Origin: Gemmatimonadota bacterium | GTDB taxonomy: Bacteria > Gemmatimonadota > Gemmatimonadetes > Palauibacterales > Palauibacteraceae | Reading direction: 5' to 3' | Length of the DNA stretch: 9,798 bases | Assembly: GCA_030598525.1 (NCBI GenBank) | Contig: JAUVPT010000047.1 | Coordinates: forward strand, 1-9,798 | Part shown: in pieces, positions 1-6,752 of the stretch | Numbering within the stretch: position 1 is the first letter of the stretch | Layout: each line of letters begins with the position of its first letter | The notes under the pieces: generated by a model | Told to the model about the DNA's origin: nothing | Database searches by the model: none | Seen by the model: only the letters and a program-made list of their open reading frames with translations | Program-made: the position numbers and the translations under genes

Positions 1-2
1 AT

Positions 3-47
3 AGGAAGGTCGCTGCGGAGGGGGGTGCACCGGGGCGCTACAGGTGA
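3..47 (+). CDS. possible C-terminal tail of an upstream gene (partial)
   Basis: The third forward frame is open from the left edge and ends in TGA at 45-47, giving a 14-residue tail (RKVAAEGGAPGRYR). Its codons end mostly in G or C, as in the clear genes here. The competing frame that runs into the small downstream gene uses ATA, ACA and repeated AGG in the same bases, which looks less like coding sequence. The stop overlaps an AGGTGA Shine-Dalgarno-like stretch placed for a GTG start at 55, a stop/ribosome-site arrangement also seen before the biotin carboxylase and the mutase. The piece is too short to identify a family. A TAG at 2-4 in another frame is an alternative end for the upstream gene. 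Confidence 0.3.
   Translation, partial: RKVAAEGGAPGRYR
42..47 (+). promoter_or_regulatory. Shine-Dalgarno-like AGGTGA before the small ORF
   Basis: AGGTGA lies 7 bases upstream of a GTG at 55-57 and contains the TGA stop of the frame ending at 47. It is the main reason for preferring the GTG at 55 over the GTG at 25 as the start of the small gene. The GTG at 25 does have a GGAGG at 17-21, but only 3 bases separate them. Confidence 0.35.
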
Positions 48-54
48 CCTCAGT

Positions 55-237
55 GTGGATCGCTCGTCGGGGGCTCTCGGTCGAGACGTGTACGTCCGCG
101 TGCTCCGGGACGGTGGACTCGAGATTCCCGACGCGGACGAGATGCTCAGTTGGGCTGAGGAGCAGAGGGAACTCGAGGAGTTCCTCCGGGCACTGGAAGA
201 GGAGAAGCAAAAGGAGAAAGAGGAGGCCAACCCATGA
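55..237 (+). CDS. small charged hypothetical protein coupled to pccB
   Basis: About 60 residues from a GTG start at 55; other possible starts are GTG at 25 or 89 and ATG at 142, and the frame is also open to the left window edge. I do not recognise the family. The N-terminal half holds a short alternating stretch (DVYVRVLRDGGLEI) that could form a beta hairpin. From about residue 27 to the end it is very rich in Glu, Lys, Arg and Gln and looks like one long amphipathic or coiled-coil helix. There is no signal peptide, membrane segment or cysteine. Its TGA (235-237) overlaps the ATG of pccB as ATGA, so translation is probably coupled. By position it could be a small accessory subunit of the carboxylase, comparable in size and place to the epsilon subunits of actinobacterial acyl-CoA carboxylases, but I see no sequence resemblance to them. 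Existence as a gene is likely; function is unknown. Confidence 0.55.
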   Translation: MDRSSGALGRDVYVRVLRDGGLEIPDADEMLSWAEEQRELEEFLRALEEEKQKEKEEANP

Positions 238-1784
238 GCGCGCGTGACAAGCTGCGCCAACTCGAGGAGCTCCGTCGGCAAACGCTTGAGGGTGGTGGGG
301 CGAAACGACTCGCACGACAGCACGAGCGAGGGAAGTTGGGGGCGCGGGAGCGCCTGGACATCCTGCTCGATCAGGGCTCCTTCGTCGAGCTGGACCGGTT
401 CGTCGAGCACCGCAGTGTAGACTTCGGTCTGGCTGACCAGCGGATTCCCGGGGACGGGGTCGTGACGGGCTACGGGCGAGTTGACGGGCGCACCGTCTAC
501 GTATTCAGTCAGGACTTCACAGTGTTCGGAGGTTCACTTTCCGAGGCTCATGCCGAGAAGATATGCAAGGTTGTGGACCTTGCCACGCAGAATGGCGCCC
601 CGGTGATCGGTCTCAATGACTCCGGCGGCGCGCGAATTCAAGAGGGGGTCGCGTCCCTTGGGGGCTATGCCGAGCTGTTCCTCCGGAACACGCTCGCGTC
701 GGGCGTGGTCCCGCAGGTCAGTGTGATCCTGGGCCCCTGCGCCGGAGGGGCTGTCTACTCACCCGCCATCACGGATTTCGTCTTTATGGTTCAGGGGATC
801 AGTCACATGTTCGTGACCGGCCCCAATGTCGTGAAGACGGTGACGCACGAGGAAGTGACCCTGGAGGAGCTTGGCGGAGCGAGCGTGCACAGCACTCGAT
901 CGGGAGTGGCGCACTTCTCACACCCGACCGAGATCGAGAGCCTGGGGGCCGTGAGGAAGCTTCTCGGTTTTCTTCCGTCCAACAACGCTGAGGATCCTCC
1001 CCTGCGTCCATCCGAGGATCCGGCGGCCAGGGCCGACGAGGAACTGCTCGACGTCATTCCGGACGTCCCGACTCAGCCCTATGATATGCATGAGGTCATC
1101 GGCAGGATCGTCGATGACGGTGATTTCCTTGAAATCCACTCCGGATACGCGGGCAACATCATCGTGGGGTTCGCTCGACTGGGGGGGCGCCCGGTAGGCA
1201 TTCTGGCGAACCAGCCGGCCGTGCTCGCGGGCGTATTGGACATCGATGCGAGTCGAAAGGGCGCACGGTTCATCCGGTTCTGCGATGCGTTCAATGTCCC
1301 GATCGTCACTCTCGAAGACGTGCCCGGCTTCCTTCCGGGAGTGGCCCAGGAGCATGGCGGCATCATTCAGAATGGGGCGAAGCTCCTGTACGCATATTGT
1401 GAGAGTACGGTGCCGAAGCTGACGGTCATCACGCGGAAGGCGTACGGCGGGGCGTACGACGTGATGTCGTCCAAGCACATTCGAGGGGATCTCAACTTCG
1501 CCTGGCCGACGGCCGAATTGGCCGTCATGGGCCCGAAGGGCGCGGTGGAAATCCTCTACCGACGTGAGTTGGAGGGTGCCGAGGATCGAGAGGCCCGTAT
1601 CGACGAACTGGAGAGCGAATTCCGTGAGAGGTTCGCCCATCCATATCTGGCCGCGAAACGGGGTTTCCTGGATGATGTCATCGACCCGCGCGAGACTCGG
1701 GCCCGTCTCATTTCAGGGCTCGAAATACTCCAGAACAAGCGCCAGCGGAACCCGCCCCGAAAGCACGGCAATATCCCCCTGTGA
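234..1784 (+). CDS. pccB: propionyl-CoA carboxylase carboxyltransferase (beta) subunit
   Basis: This 516-residue protein is full length for the family. It transfers CO2 from carboxybiotin to an acyl-CoA, here most likely propionyl-CoA, giving (S)-methylmalonyl-CoA in the cytoplasm. It has the two crotonase-like halves of carboxyltransferases: an N-terminal half with NDSGGARIQEG (residues 128-138) and the oxyanion-hole glycines in GPCAGGAVYSPA (168-179), and a C-terminal half with EDVPGFLPG (361-369) and GGAYDVMSSKH (405-415). Asp409 matches the Asp that sets propionyl-CoA preference in Streptomyces PccB (Asp422) and mycobacterial AccD5; acetyl-CoA-accepting homologues have Ile there. The ATG start is set by AGGAGG at 221-226, 7 bases upstream, and overlaps the previous stop. 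The biotin carboxylase follows after 9 bases. The sodium-pump methylmalonyl-CoA decarboxylase alpha subunit (MmdA) is a close relative, but no membrane subunit is visible here. Confidence 0.95.
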   Translation: MSARDKLRQLEELRRQTLEGGGAKRLARQHERGKLGARERLDILLDQGSFVELDRFVEHRSVDFGLADQRIPGDGVVTGYGRVDGRTVYVFSQDFTVFGGSLSEAHAEKICKVVDLATQNGAPVIGLNDSGGARIQEGVASLGGYAELFLRNTLASGVVPQVSVILGPCAGGAVYSPAITDFVFMVQGISHMFVTGPNVVKTVTHEEVTLEELGGASVHSTRSGVAHFSHPTEIESLGAVRKLLGFLPSNNAEDPPLRPSEDPAARADEELLDVIPDVPTQPYDMHEVIGRIVDDGDFLEIHSGYAGNIIVGFARLGGRPVGILANQPAVLAGVLDIDASRKGARFIRFCDAFNVPIVTLEDVPGFLPGVAQEHGGIIQNGAKLLYAYCESTVPKLTVITRKAYGGAYDVMSSKHIRGDLNFAWPTAELAVMGPKGAVEILYRRELEGAEDREARIDELESEFRERFAHPYLAAKRGFLDDVIDPRETRARLISGLEILQNKRQRNPPRKHGNIPL

Positions 1785-1793
1785 GGTACGGTC

Positions 1794-3296
1794 GTGTTCG
1801 ATAAGGTCCTCATAGCCAATCGCGGAGAGATCGCCGTTCGCGTGATCCGTGCCTGCCAGGAGATGGGCGTACGCACGGTAGCCGTCTACTCGGACGCGGA
1901 CCGGCTGTCTCCCCACGTTCTTCTCGCTGGCGAAGCTGTCCCGATTGGGCCCGCACCTGCGTCCCAGAGCTACCTGCGAGCGGACGCCATCATTGAGGCA
2001 GCGCGAGAAACCGGGGCCCAGGCGGTGCACCCCGGCTACGGCTTCATGGCCGAAAGCCCGGATTTCGCCCGCCAGGTGATCGACGCCGGACTGATTTTCG
2101 TAGGACCGTCGCCCGAAGCGATCGCGGAGATGGGGGACAAGACCGCGGCGCGGGCCAGGATGGTCAGTGCCGGGGTGCCAGTCATACCGGGCTCGGAGGC
2201 TGTCTCTGAAGCGGATCAGGGAGTGTCGGAAGGAGATCGGATCGGCTGGCCTGTCCTGTTGAAAGCGGCCGCCGGAGGGGGCGGGAAGGGAATGCGGGTG
2301 ATCGAGTCTGCGGCCGACCTTCCACGAGCCCTGTCGGCAGCGAGCCGGGAGGCAGGCCAGGCCTTCGGAGACTCGAGGGTGTACCTCGAGAAGTACCTCT
2401 CCGACCCTCGGCATATCGAGATCCAGATACTCGCTGACAGCCACGGCCGGGTGATCCACCTGGGGGAGAGGGAGTGCTCGATTCAGCGGCGGCATCAGAA
2501 GCTGATCGAGGAAGCGCCATCTCCGGTCGTGGACCCGGGGTTGCGGGCCCGCATGGGAGAAGTCGCCGTCGCGGCAGCTGAGGCCGTTGGTTACGTGGGC
2601 GCCGGCACGGTCGAGTTCCTGTACCAGGACCGCGAGTTCTACTTCCTCGAGATGAACACGCGGATCCAGGTCGAACATCCAGTTACAGAATTCGTGACGG
2701 GAGTGGATCTGGTACAGGAGCAGATCCGCGTTGCGGCCGGCCTGCCACTTTCGGTCAAGGAGAGTCCTGACTGGCCCGTGGGGCACGCGATCGAGTGCAG
2801 AATCAGCGGAGAGGATCCGTTCAGTGGTTTTCTTCCGTCGAGCGGCATGATTCGCGCCCTCGAGGTCCCGTGCGGCCCCGGAGTCCGTTGGGATGGAGGC
2901 ATCGTGGAGCACTTCGAGGTAGGCCTCCACTACGACCCCTTGCTGGGCAAGCTCATCGTTCACGCCCCGACCCGCGATCAAGCGATCCTCAGGATGCGTC
3001 GGGCCTTGCGGGAGCTGCAGATCCAGGGAATCCGCACCACGCAGCCGTTTCACCTTGCGGTCCTGGACGAGGCGGACTTCAGGGCCGGTGATATTTCGGT
3101 TCGATACCTGGACAGACATCCGGAGTTGGTGGGCACCGCTGGAGGTGACTGGCAAGCACGGGCTGCCGCCGTTGCGGCCACCCTGCTCGAGCACAGGTCA
3201 CGTGTCGGAGAGGGCTCTTTCTCCATGACGCCCCAGCCCCCGGATCGGGGGACGGGAGGAATCAGTCAGTGGCGCCGCCTGGGGATGATCGATTGA
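1794..3296 (+). CDS. accC: biotin carboxylase subunit of acyl-CoA (propionyl-CoA) carboxylase
   Basis: A 500-residue ATP-grasp enzyme that carboxylates biotin on the carrier protein using ATP and bicarbonate. Domains in order: an N-terminal domain opening with KVLIANRGEIA (4-14), an ATP-grasp core with Lys116, Lys157 and the glycine loop GGGGKGM (161-167), His207 of PRHIEIQ, Glu274, and EMNTRIQVEH (286-295). These line up with E. coli AccC at a constant offset of about two residues, including the bicarbonate/biotin residues Arg290, Gln292, Val293, Glu294 and Arg336. It has no biotin domain; the carrier is encoded separately downstream. It runs about 50 residues past the usual AccC end, with a tail (about 452-500) that resembles the first helix and tryptophan segment of the BT domain in fused PccA chains. 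The GTG start is supported by GAGGT at 1783-1787, which overlaps the pccB stop. Confidence 0.95.
   Translation: MFDKVLIANRGEIAVRVIRACQEMGVRTVAVYSDADRLSPHVLLAGEAVPIGPAPASQSYLRADAIIEAARETGAQAVHPGYGFMAESPDFARQVIDAGLIFVGPSPEAIAEMGDKTAARARMVSAGVPVIPGSEAVSEADQGVSEGDRIGWPVLLKAAAGGGGKGMRVIESAADLPRALSAASREAGQAFGDSRVYLEKYLSDPRHIEIQILADSHGRVIHLGERECSIQRRHQKLIEEAPSPVVDPGLRARMGEVAVAAAEAVGYVGAGTVEFLYQDREFYFLEMNTRIQVEHPVTEFVTGVDLVQEQIRVAAGLPLSVKESPDWPVGHAIECRISGEDPFSGFLPSSGMIRALEVPCGPGVRWDGGIVEHFEVGLHYDPLLGKLIVHAPTRDQAILRMRRALRELQIQGIRTTQPFHLAVLDEADFRAGDISVRYLDRHPELVGTAGGDWQARAAAVAATLLEHRSRVGEGSFSMTPQPPDRGTGGISQWRRLGMID
3254..3260 (+). promoter_or_regulatory. Shine-Dalgarno site (GGGAGGA) for the rlmD-like gene
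   Basis: GGGAGGA sits inside the end of the biotin carboxylase gene, 8 bases before the GTG at 3269. This strong, well-spaced site supports a start 28 bases inside the upstream gene, and so the 28-base overlap, rather than a later ATG such as 3425, which would cut into the TRAM-like domain. Confidence 0.6.
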
Positions 3297-4651
3297 ACGC
3301 GAGCCCAGGCGATGACCGAAGAACGGACCGTGAAAACGGAGCCGCCGGTGAGCCGACGCTGCTCCGGGTGGATCGGATCGCGGGGGGAGGCGACGGGGTG
3401 GGCCGGGAACCGTCCGGCCGCGTCATGTTTGTTCCACGCACCGCCCCCGGAGATGTCGTGCGAGTGGAGATCGTCGAGGCGAAAGCAAGGTGGGCCCGTG
3501 GGCGGGTGCGGGAGCAGGTGAGTCGGGGAAATGCTCGACGACTGGCCCCCTGTCCGGTGTACGACGTTTGCGGTGGGTGTCGTCTCCAGCACCTGACGCC
3601 GGCGGAGCAGAGGCGAGTGAAAAGAGACCTGGTCGAGGACGCCCTCCGGAGGATCGGAGGCCTGGATGTTCCGGTACCGGACGTGATGGCCAGCGGGAGT
3701 GAGTTCGAGTATCGGAACCGGGTGACGTTCTCTTCACGATTCAATGACGGGAAACTGGTCGCGGGCTTTCGGACGATCCACGATCCGGGCTCCCTGGCCG
3801 ACGTCCGGAGGTGCCTGCTCGCCGAAGCGCCGATCGTTGCCGCGTGGGAGGGCCTGCGAAAGGCGTGGGATGATGGAATCTGCGAGCCTCCACCGGAGCC
3901 GGACACGAGGATCACGGTGCGGGCCGCGATCAATGGTACTGTGGATGTACTGATCCGTGGAGGCCGGCCACCTGGCTCAGACGACTTGAGCCACCTGCTC
4001 GACCAGGTACCGGGCCTCATCGGGTGGCACCATGCGAGATCGGGACAAGAACCCGTGTGCCTGGCCGGAGAAGAGACCCTCTCTGATCGTTGGCAGGACA
4101 TAGCCTTCGATCTCCCGGCCGACGTGTTCCTCCAGGTGAACCGAAAGGTGTCTTCAGAGTTGGATGGGTGGCTGAACGCGCGAGCGGGAGACCTGGAGGG
4201 ACTGAGCGTACTGGACCTGTACTCCGGAGTCGGCGCTCGGGCCATACGGTGGGCGAGAGACGGTGCGCTCGTTACCGCTTGTGAGGTTTCGGACCGCGCT
4301 GCGACCGCATGTAGGGGGGCCGCTGCGGGCACGGGGGGACGGTTGGTCGTGGTGGCGGATCGCGTGGAGAATCGAATCGCCGAACTCCTGCCCGCCGACC
4401 TGGTCGTGGTGAACCCGCCGCGAATGGGCCTGTCCCGCCGGGTGACGGAGGCATTGGTCACCGGGGTGGCCGGAGAGCTCGCATACGTCAGTTGCGACCC
4501 GGCGACGTTGGGCCGGGACCTCGATCGCCTGCAGGCGGCCTGGCACGTCGAGGAAGTGCAGCCCTTCGACGCATTTCCGCAGACCGCGCACGTGGAGACG
4601 GTCGTATGGATGAGGCGGCGCCGAGCAATGGGAGGGAATCGTGACTTCTGA
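3269..4651 (+). CDS. rlmD: RlmD/RumA-family RNA (uracil-5-)-methyltransferase
   Basis: A 460-residue SAM-dependent methyltransferase of the TrmA/RumA family, predicted to make 5-methyluridine in 23S rRNA; the exact target (RlmD, RlmC or a tRNA type) cannot be fixed from sequence. After about 30 low-complexity residues comes a TRAM-like RNA-binding domain (about 30-85). Next are the 4Fe-4S cysteines C95-x5-C101-x2-C104 plus Cys182. The catalytic domain has QVN (289-291), the SAM loop DLYSGVG (316-322), NPPRMG (382-387), the nucleophile Cys409 in SCDPATLGRDL, and the base Glu443 in HVETV. Motif IV is normally DPPR or DPAR, so Asn382 is unusual, and the SAM loop usually reads DLYCG. All other catalytic residues are present. 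The gene overlaps the biotin carboxylase by 28 bases and the carrier gene by 11, so it is an integral member of the operon. Confidence 0.88.
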   Translation: MAPPGDDRLNASPGDDRRTDRENGAAGEPTLLRVDRIAGGGDGVGREPSGRVMFVPRTAPGDVVRVEIVEAKARWARGRVREQVSRGNARRLAPCPVYDVCGGCRLQHLTPAEQRRVKRDLVEDALRRIGGLDVPVPDVMASGSEFEYRNRVTFSSRFNDGKLVAGFRTIHDPGSLADVRRCLLAEAPIVAAWEGLRKAWDDGICEPPPEPDTRITVRAAINGTVDVLIRGGRPPGSDDLSHLLDQVPGLIGWHHARSGQEPVCLAGEETLSDRWQDIAFDLPADVFLQVNRKVSSELDGWLNARAGDLEGLSVLDLYSGVGARAIRWARDGALVTACEVSDRAATACRGAAAGTGGRLVVVADRVENRIAELLPADLVVVNPPRMGLSRRVTEALVTGVAGELAYVSCDPATLGRDLDRLQAAWHVEEVQPFDAFPQTAHVETVVWMRRRRAMGGNRDF

Positions 4652-5159
4652 CCCGGCGATTCGGTACTTCGCACGGATCGGCGAAGGAACGCGCGAAATA
4701 GTCATCGAGGCGGCCCGCTTGCTATTGGACGGCGAACCGCTTGAAGCAGACATATCCACGCTCCCGGGCTCCGATCGTCAGCACCTGCGGATGGACGGTC
4801 GCGCGCTCTCTCTATTCGCCCGGAGGGTTGACGCGGGGTGGATCATCGAATTGGAGGGCCGACTATTCGAGGTCGCGGTCGAGGACGAGCGAACCCGCCA
4901 TATCCGAGAGCTCGCCTCGCACGTGGCTCCGGTGGAGACCCGCCGTGACCTCCGGGCACCGATGCCAGGTCTCATCGTCCGGGTCGAGGTGACGGAGGGG
5001 CAGGAGGTGGCAACAGGTGACAGCCTCGTCGTCATGGAGGCGATGAAGATGGAGAACGAGTTGCGGGCGGATGGCCCGGGTGTCGTCCTGTCGATCGAGG
5101 TCGACCCGGGGCAGACGGTCGAGCGAGATACGGTGTTGCTGAAACTCGAGCAGAGGTGA
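4641..5159 (+). CDS. biotin carrier protein (BT-like barrel plus biotinyl domain) of acyl-CoA carboxylase
   Basis: A 172-residue carrier whose biotin shuttles carboxyl groups from the biotin carboxylase to the carboxyltransferase. Residues about 104-170 form the biotinyl/lipoyl fold, with the attachment motif EAMKM; Lys136 (codon 5046-5048) is the predicted biotinylated residue. Residues about 8-90 contain repeated short beta-strand patterns (LLLDGEPLEADI, LRMDGRALSLFARRV, WIIELEGRLFEVAVED). They resemble the barrel of the BT domain that precedes the biotinyl domain in fused PccA chains, not the Pro/Ala-rich linker of classical AccB. This suggests it docks onto the PccB-type subunit. GTG at 4641 is preceded by GGAGGG (4631-4636) and overlaps the upstream stop by 11 bases; the mutase follows after 3 bases. 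It could also be described as the C-terminal half of a split pccA. Confidence 0.9.
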   Translation: MTSDPAIRYFARIGEGTREIVIEAARLLLDGEPLEADISTLPGSDRQHLRMDGRALSLFARRVDAGWIIELEGRLFEVAVEDERTRHIRELASHVAPVETRRDLRAPMPGLIVRVEVTEGQEVATGDSLVVMEAMKMENELRADGPGVVLSIEVDPGQTVERDTVLLKLEQR

Positions 5160-5162
5160 GCC

Positions 5163-6725
5163 ATGTCGGATCAAGGCGGCCCACGCACGACGTCCGGCAT
5201 CGACATCCAACGTCTCTACGGTCCGGCGGGCGCAGAGACGTCCGATCCGGGAGAGCCGGGTCAGTGGCCGTTTACAAGGGGCGTATACCGGGACATGTAT
5301 CGGGGGCGTGCCTGGACGATGCGCCAATACGCGGGATTCGGGACGTCTGAGGAAACCAATGACCGCTTCCGGTACCTGCTGAACTCCGGACAGACAGGGT
5401 TGTCCGTCGCGTTCGACTTGCCGACGCAGATGGGACTGGATTCGGACGATCCGCGGGCGGAAGGAGAAGTGGGACGAGTCGGTGTTGCGATCGACACACT
5501 GGAGGACGTCGAACGGCTGTTCGCGAACATTCCGCTCGACCAGGTGTCCACCTCGATGACGATCAATGCGACCGCTGGTATTCTTCTCGCGATGTACGTC
5601 GCCGTGGCGGACGGGCGCGGAGTGGAGCGCATGAGCCTCTCGGGGACCGTCCAGAACGACATCCTCAAGGAGTTCATCTCCAGGGGAACGTACATCTATC
5701 CCGTCGAGCCGAGCCTCCGCCTGGTCACGGACATCTTCGCCTTCTGCTCTGAGAAGCTCCCGCGTTGGAACAGCATTTCCATCAGTGGCTATCACATGCG
5801 CGAAGCGGGGGCCACGGCGGCCCAGGAAATCGCGTTTACGCTGGCCAACGGCCGGGAATACGTCCGGCGTGCTCTGGCCCGAGGCCTCGAAGTCGATCAA
5901 TTCGCCCCCCGGTTGAGCTTTTTCTTCGCCGCCCACAATCACTTGTTCGAGGAAGTGGCGAAGTTCCGGGCCGCGAGAAGGCTCTGGGCTCGGATGATGC
6001 GCGAGGAATTCCAGGGTTCGGACCGCAGCTGTCGTCTTCGCTTCCATACCCAGACAGGGGGGTCCACGCTCACCGCCCAGCAGCCGCTGAATAACGTGGT
6101 TCGAGTCGCCGTTCAGGCACTGGCTGGAGTGCTGGGGGGCACTCAATCCTTGCACACGAACAGCTTTGATGAGGCCTTCGCTCTTCCTGGAGCCGAGGCG
6201 GCCCGGCTCGCGCTCCGAACACAGCAGGTATTGGCGGAGGAATCAGGCGTGCGCGACACCGTGGATCCGCTCGGAGGCTCGTACTACGTGGAGAGTCTCA
6301 CGGACCAGGTCGAGGAGCTGGCTCGCGGGTTTCTCGAGAAGATCGAGGAACTCGGAGGGGCGGCTGCGGCTATCCCGTTCATGACGGACGAGATTCACCG
6401 CTCCGCCTATGCCTGGCAGCTCGAGGTCGAGAGCCGGGAAAGGTCGGTAGTGGGCGTCAACATATACGAGGACGAGGAGCTCCCGGCTCCTGTTTCGCTT
6501 CCGGACTTCACGAATCTGCAGCAAACCCAGCGCACGAGACTGGACGCGGTGCGCAGCCGGCGGGATTCTGACCTCGTCGAACGAATGCTGGACGACGTAG
6601 CTGAGGCTGCGACGGGCGGAGCCAACCTCTTGCCTGCCATGATCGAAGCGGTCAAAGTCAGGGCCACCCTCGGCGAGATCAGCGGTCGGCTGGTCAGGCT
6701 GTGGGGTCCGTATCGGTCTGTCTGA
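5163..6725 (+). CDS. mcmA1: methylmalonyl-CoA mutase, catalytic-domain (large) subunit of a split enzyme
   Basis: A 520-residue TIM-barrel subunit that would convert (R)-methylmalonyl-CoA to succinyl-CoA by an adenosylcobalamin radical mechanism. Conserved stretches include WTMRQYAGFG (51-60), NDILKEF (165-171), SISISGYHM (204-212), and GGTQSLHTNSFDEA (325-338). By alignment from memory with the Propionibacterium enzyme, the substrate residues Tyr75, Met78, Arg82, Tyr89, Arg207 and His244 correspond to Tyr42, Met45, Arg49, Tyr56, Arg174 and His211. Tyr56 and Arg174 favour methylmalonyl-CoA over isobutyryl-CoA (Phe/Gln in IcmA) or 2-hydroxyisobutyryl-CoA (Ile in HcmA). The protein ends after the barrel and linker, with no DxHxxG cobalamin-binding domain, so it needs a separate B12 subunit not in this window. 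The ATG start has AGAGG at 5152-5156. It directly follows the carboxylase genes whose product it consumes after epimerisation. Confidence 0.93.
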   Translation: MSDQGGPRTTSGIDIQRLYGPAGAETSDPGEPGQWPFTRGVYRDMYRGRAWTMRQYAGFGTSEETNDRFRYLLNSGQTGLSVAFDLPTQMGLDSDDPRAEGEVGRVGVAIDTLEDVERLFANIPLDQVSTSMTINATAGILLAMYVAVADGRGVERMSLSGTVQNDILKEFISRGTYIYPVEPSLRLVTDIFAFCSEKLPRWNSISISGYHMREAGATAAQEIAFTLANGREYVRRALARGLEVDQFAPRLSFFFAAHNHLFEEVAKFRAARRLWARMMREEFQGSDRSCRLRFHTQTGGSTLTAQQPLNNVVRVAVQALAGVLGGTQSLHTNSFDEAFALPGAEAARLALRTQQVLAEESGVRDTVDPLGGSYYVESLTDQVEELARGFLEKIEELGGAAAAIPFMTDEIHRSAYAWQLEVESRERSVVGVNIYEDEELPAPVSLPDFTNLQQTQRTRLDAVRSRRDSDLVERMLDDVAEAATGGANLLPAMIEAVKVRATLGEISGRLVRLWGPYRSV

Positions 6726-6752
6726 GCCGGGTGAGGACGAAGAAAGGGACTT

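Noticed and set aside
1713..3194. Minus-strand ORF of 493 codons opposite the biotin carboxylase gene
   Set aside because: It lies entirely opposite pccB/accC coding sequence with clear family motifs, its translation is Arg/His/Asp-rich with no recognisable domain, and long antisense frames are expected in high-GC genes.
3262..4674. Minus-strand ORF of 470 codons opposite the methyltransferase gene
   Set aside because: It mirrors the sense gene almost exactly, has Ser/Arg/Thr/Pro-rich shadow composition and no domain; the sense strand has full catalytic motifs.
234..5159. Sodium-pumping methylmalonyl-CoA decarboxylase instead of a carboxylase
   Set aside because: PccB resembles the decarboxylase alpha subunit, but a biotin carboxylase gene is present and no membrane beta subunit is, which fits an ATP-dependent carboxylase.
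4863..6155. Minus-strand ORF of 430 codons opposite the carrier and mutase genes
   Set aside because: Crosses the junction of two well-supported sense genes and shows no family resemblance; a high-GC shadow.
6726..6752. Possible terminator or promoter between the mutase and the fmdB-like gene
   Set aside because: The 27-base gap contains no inverted repeat with a T-run and no convincing -35/-10 pair; only a weak ribosome-site-like AAAGGGA is visible.
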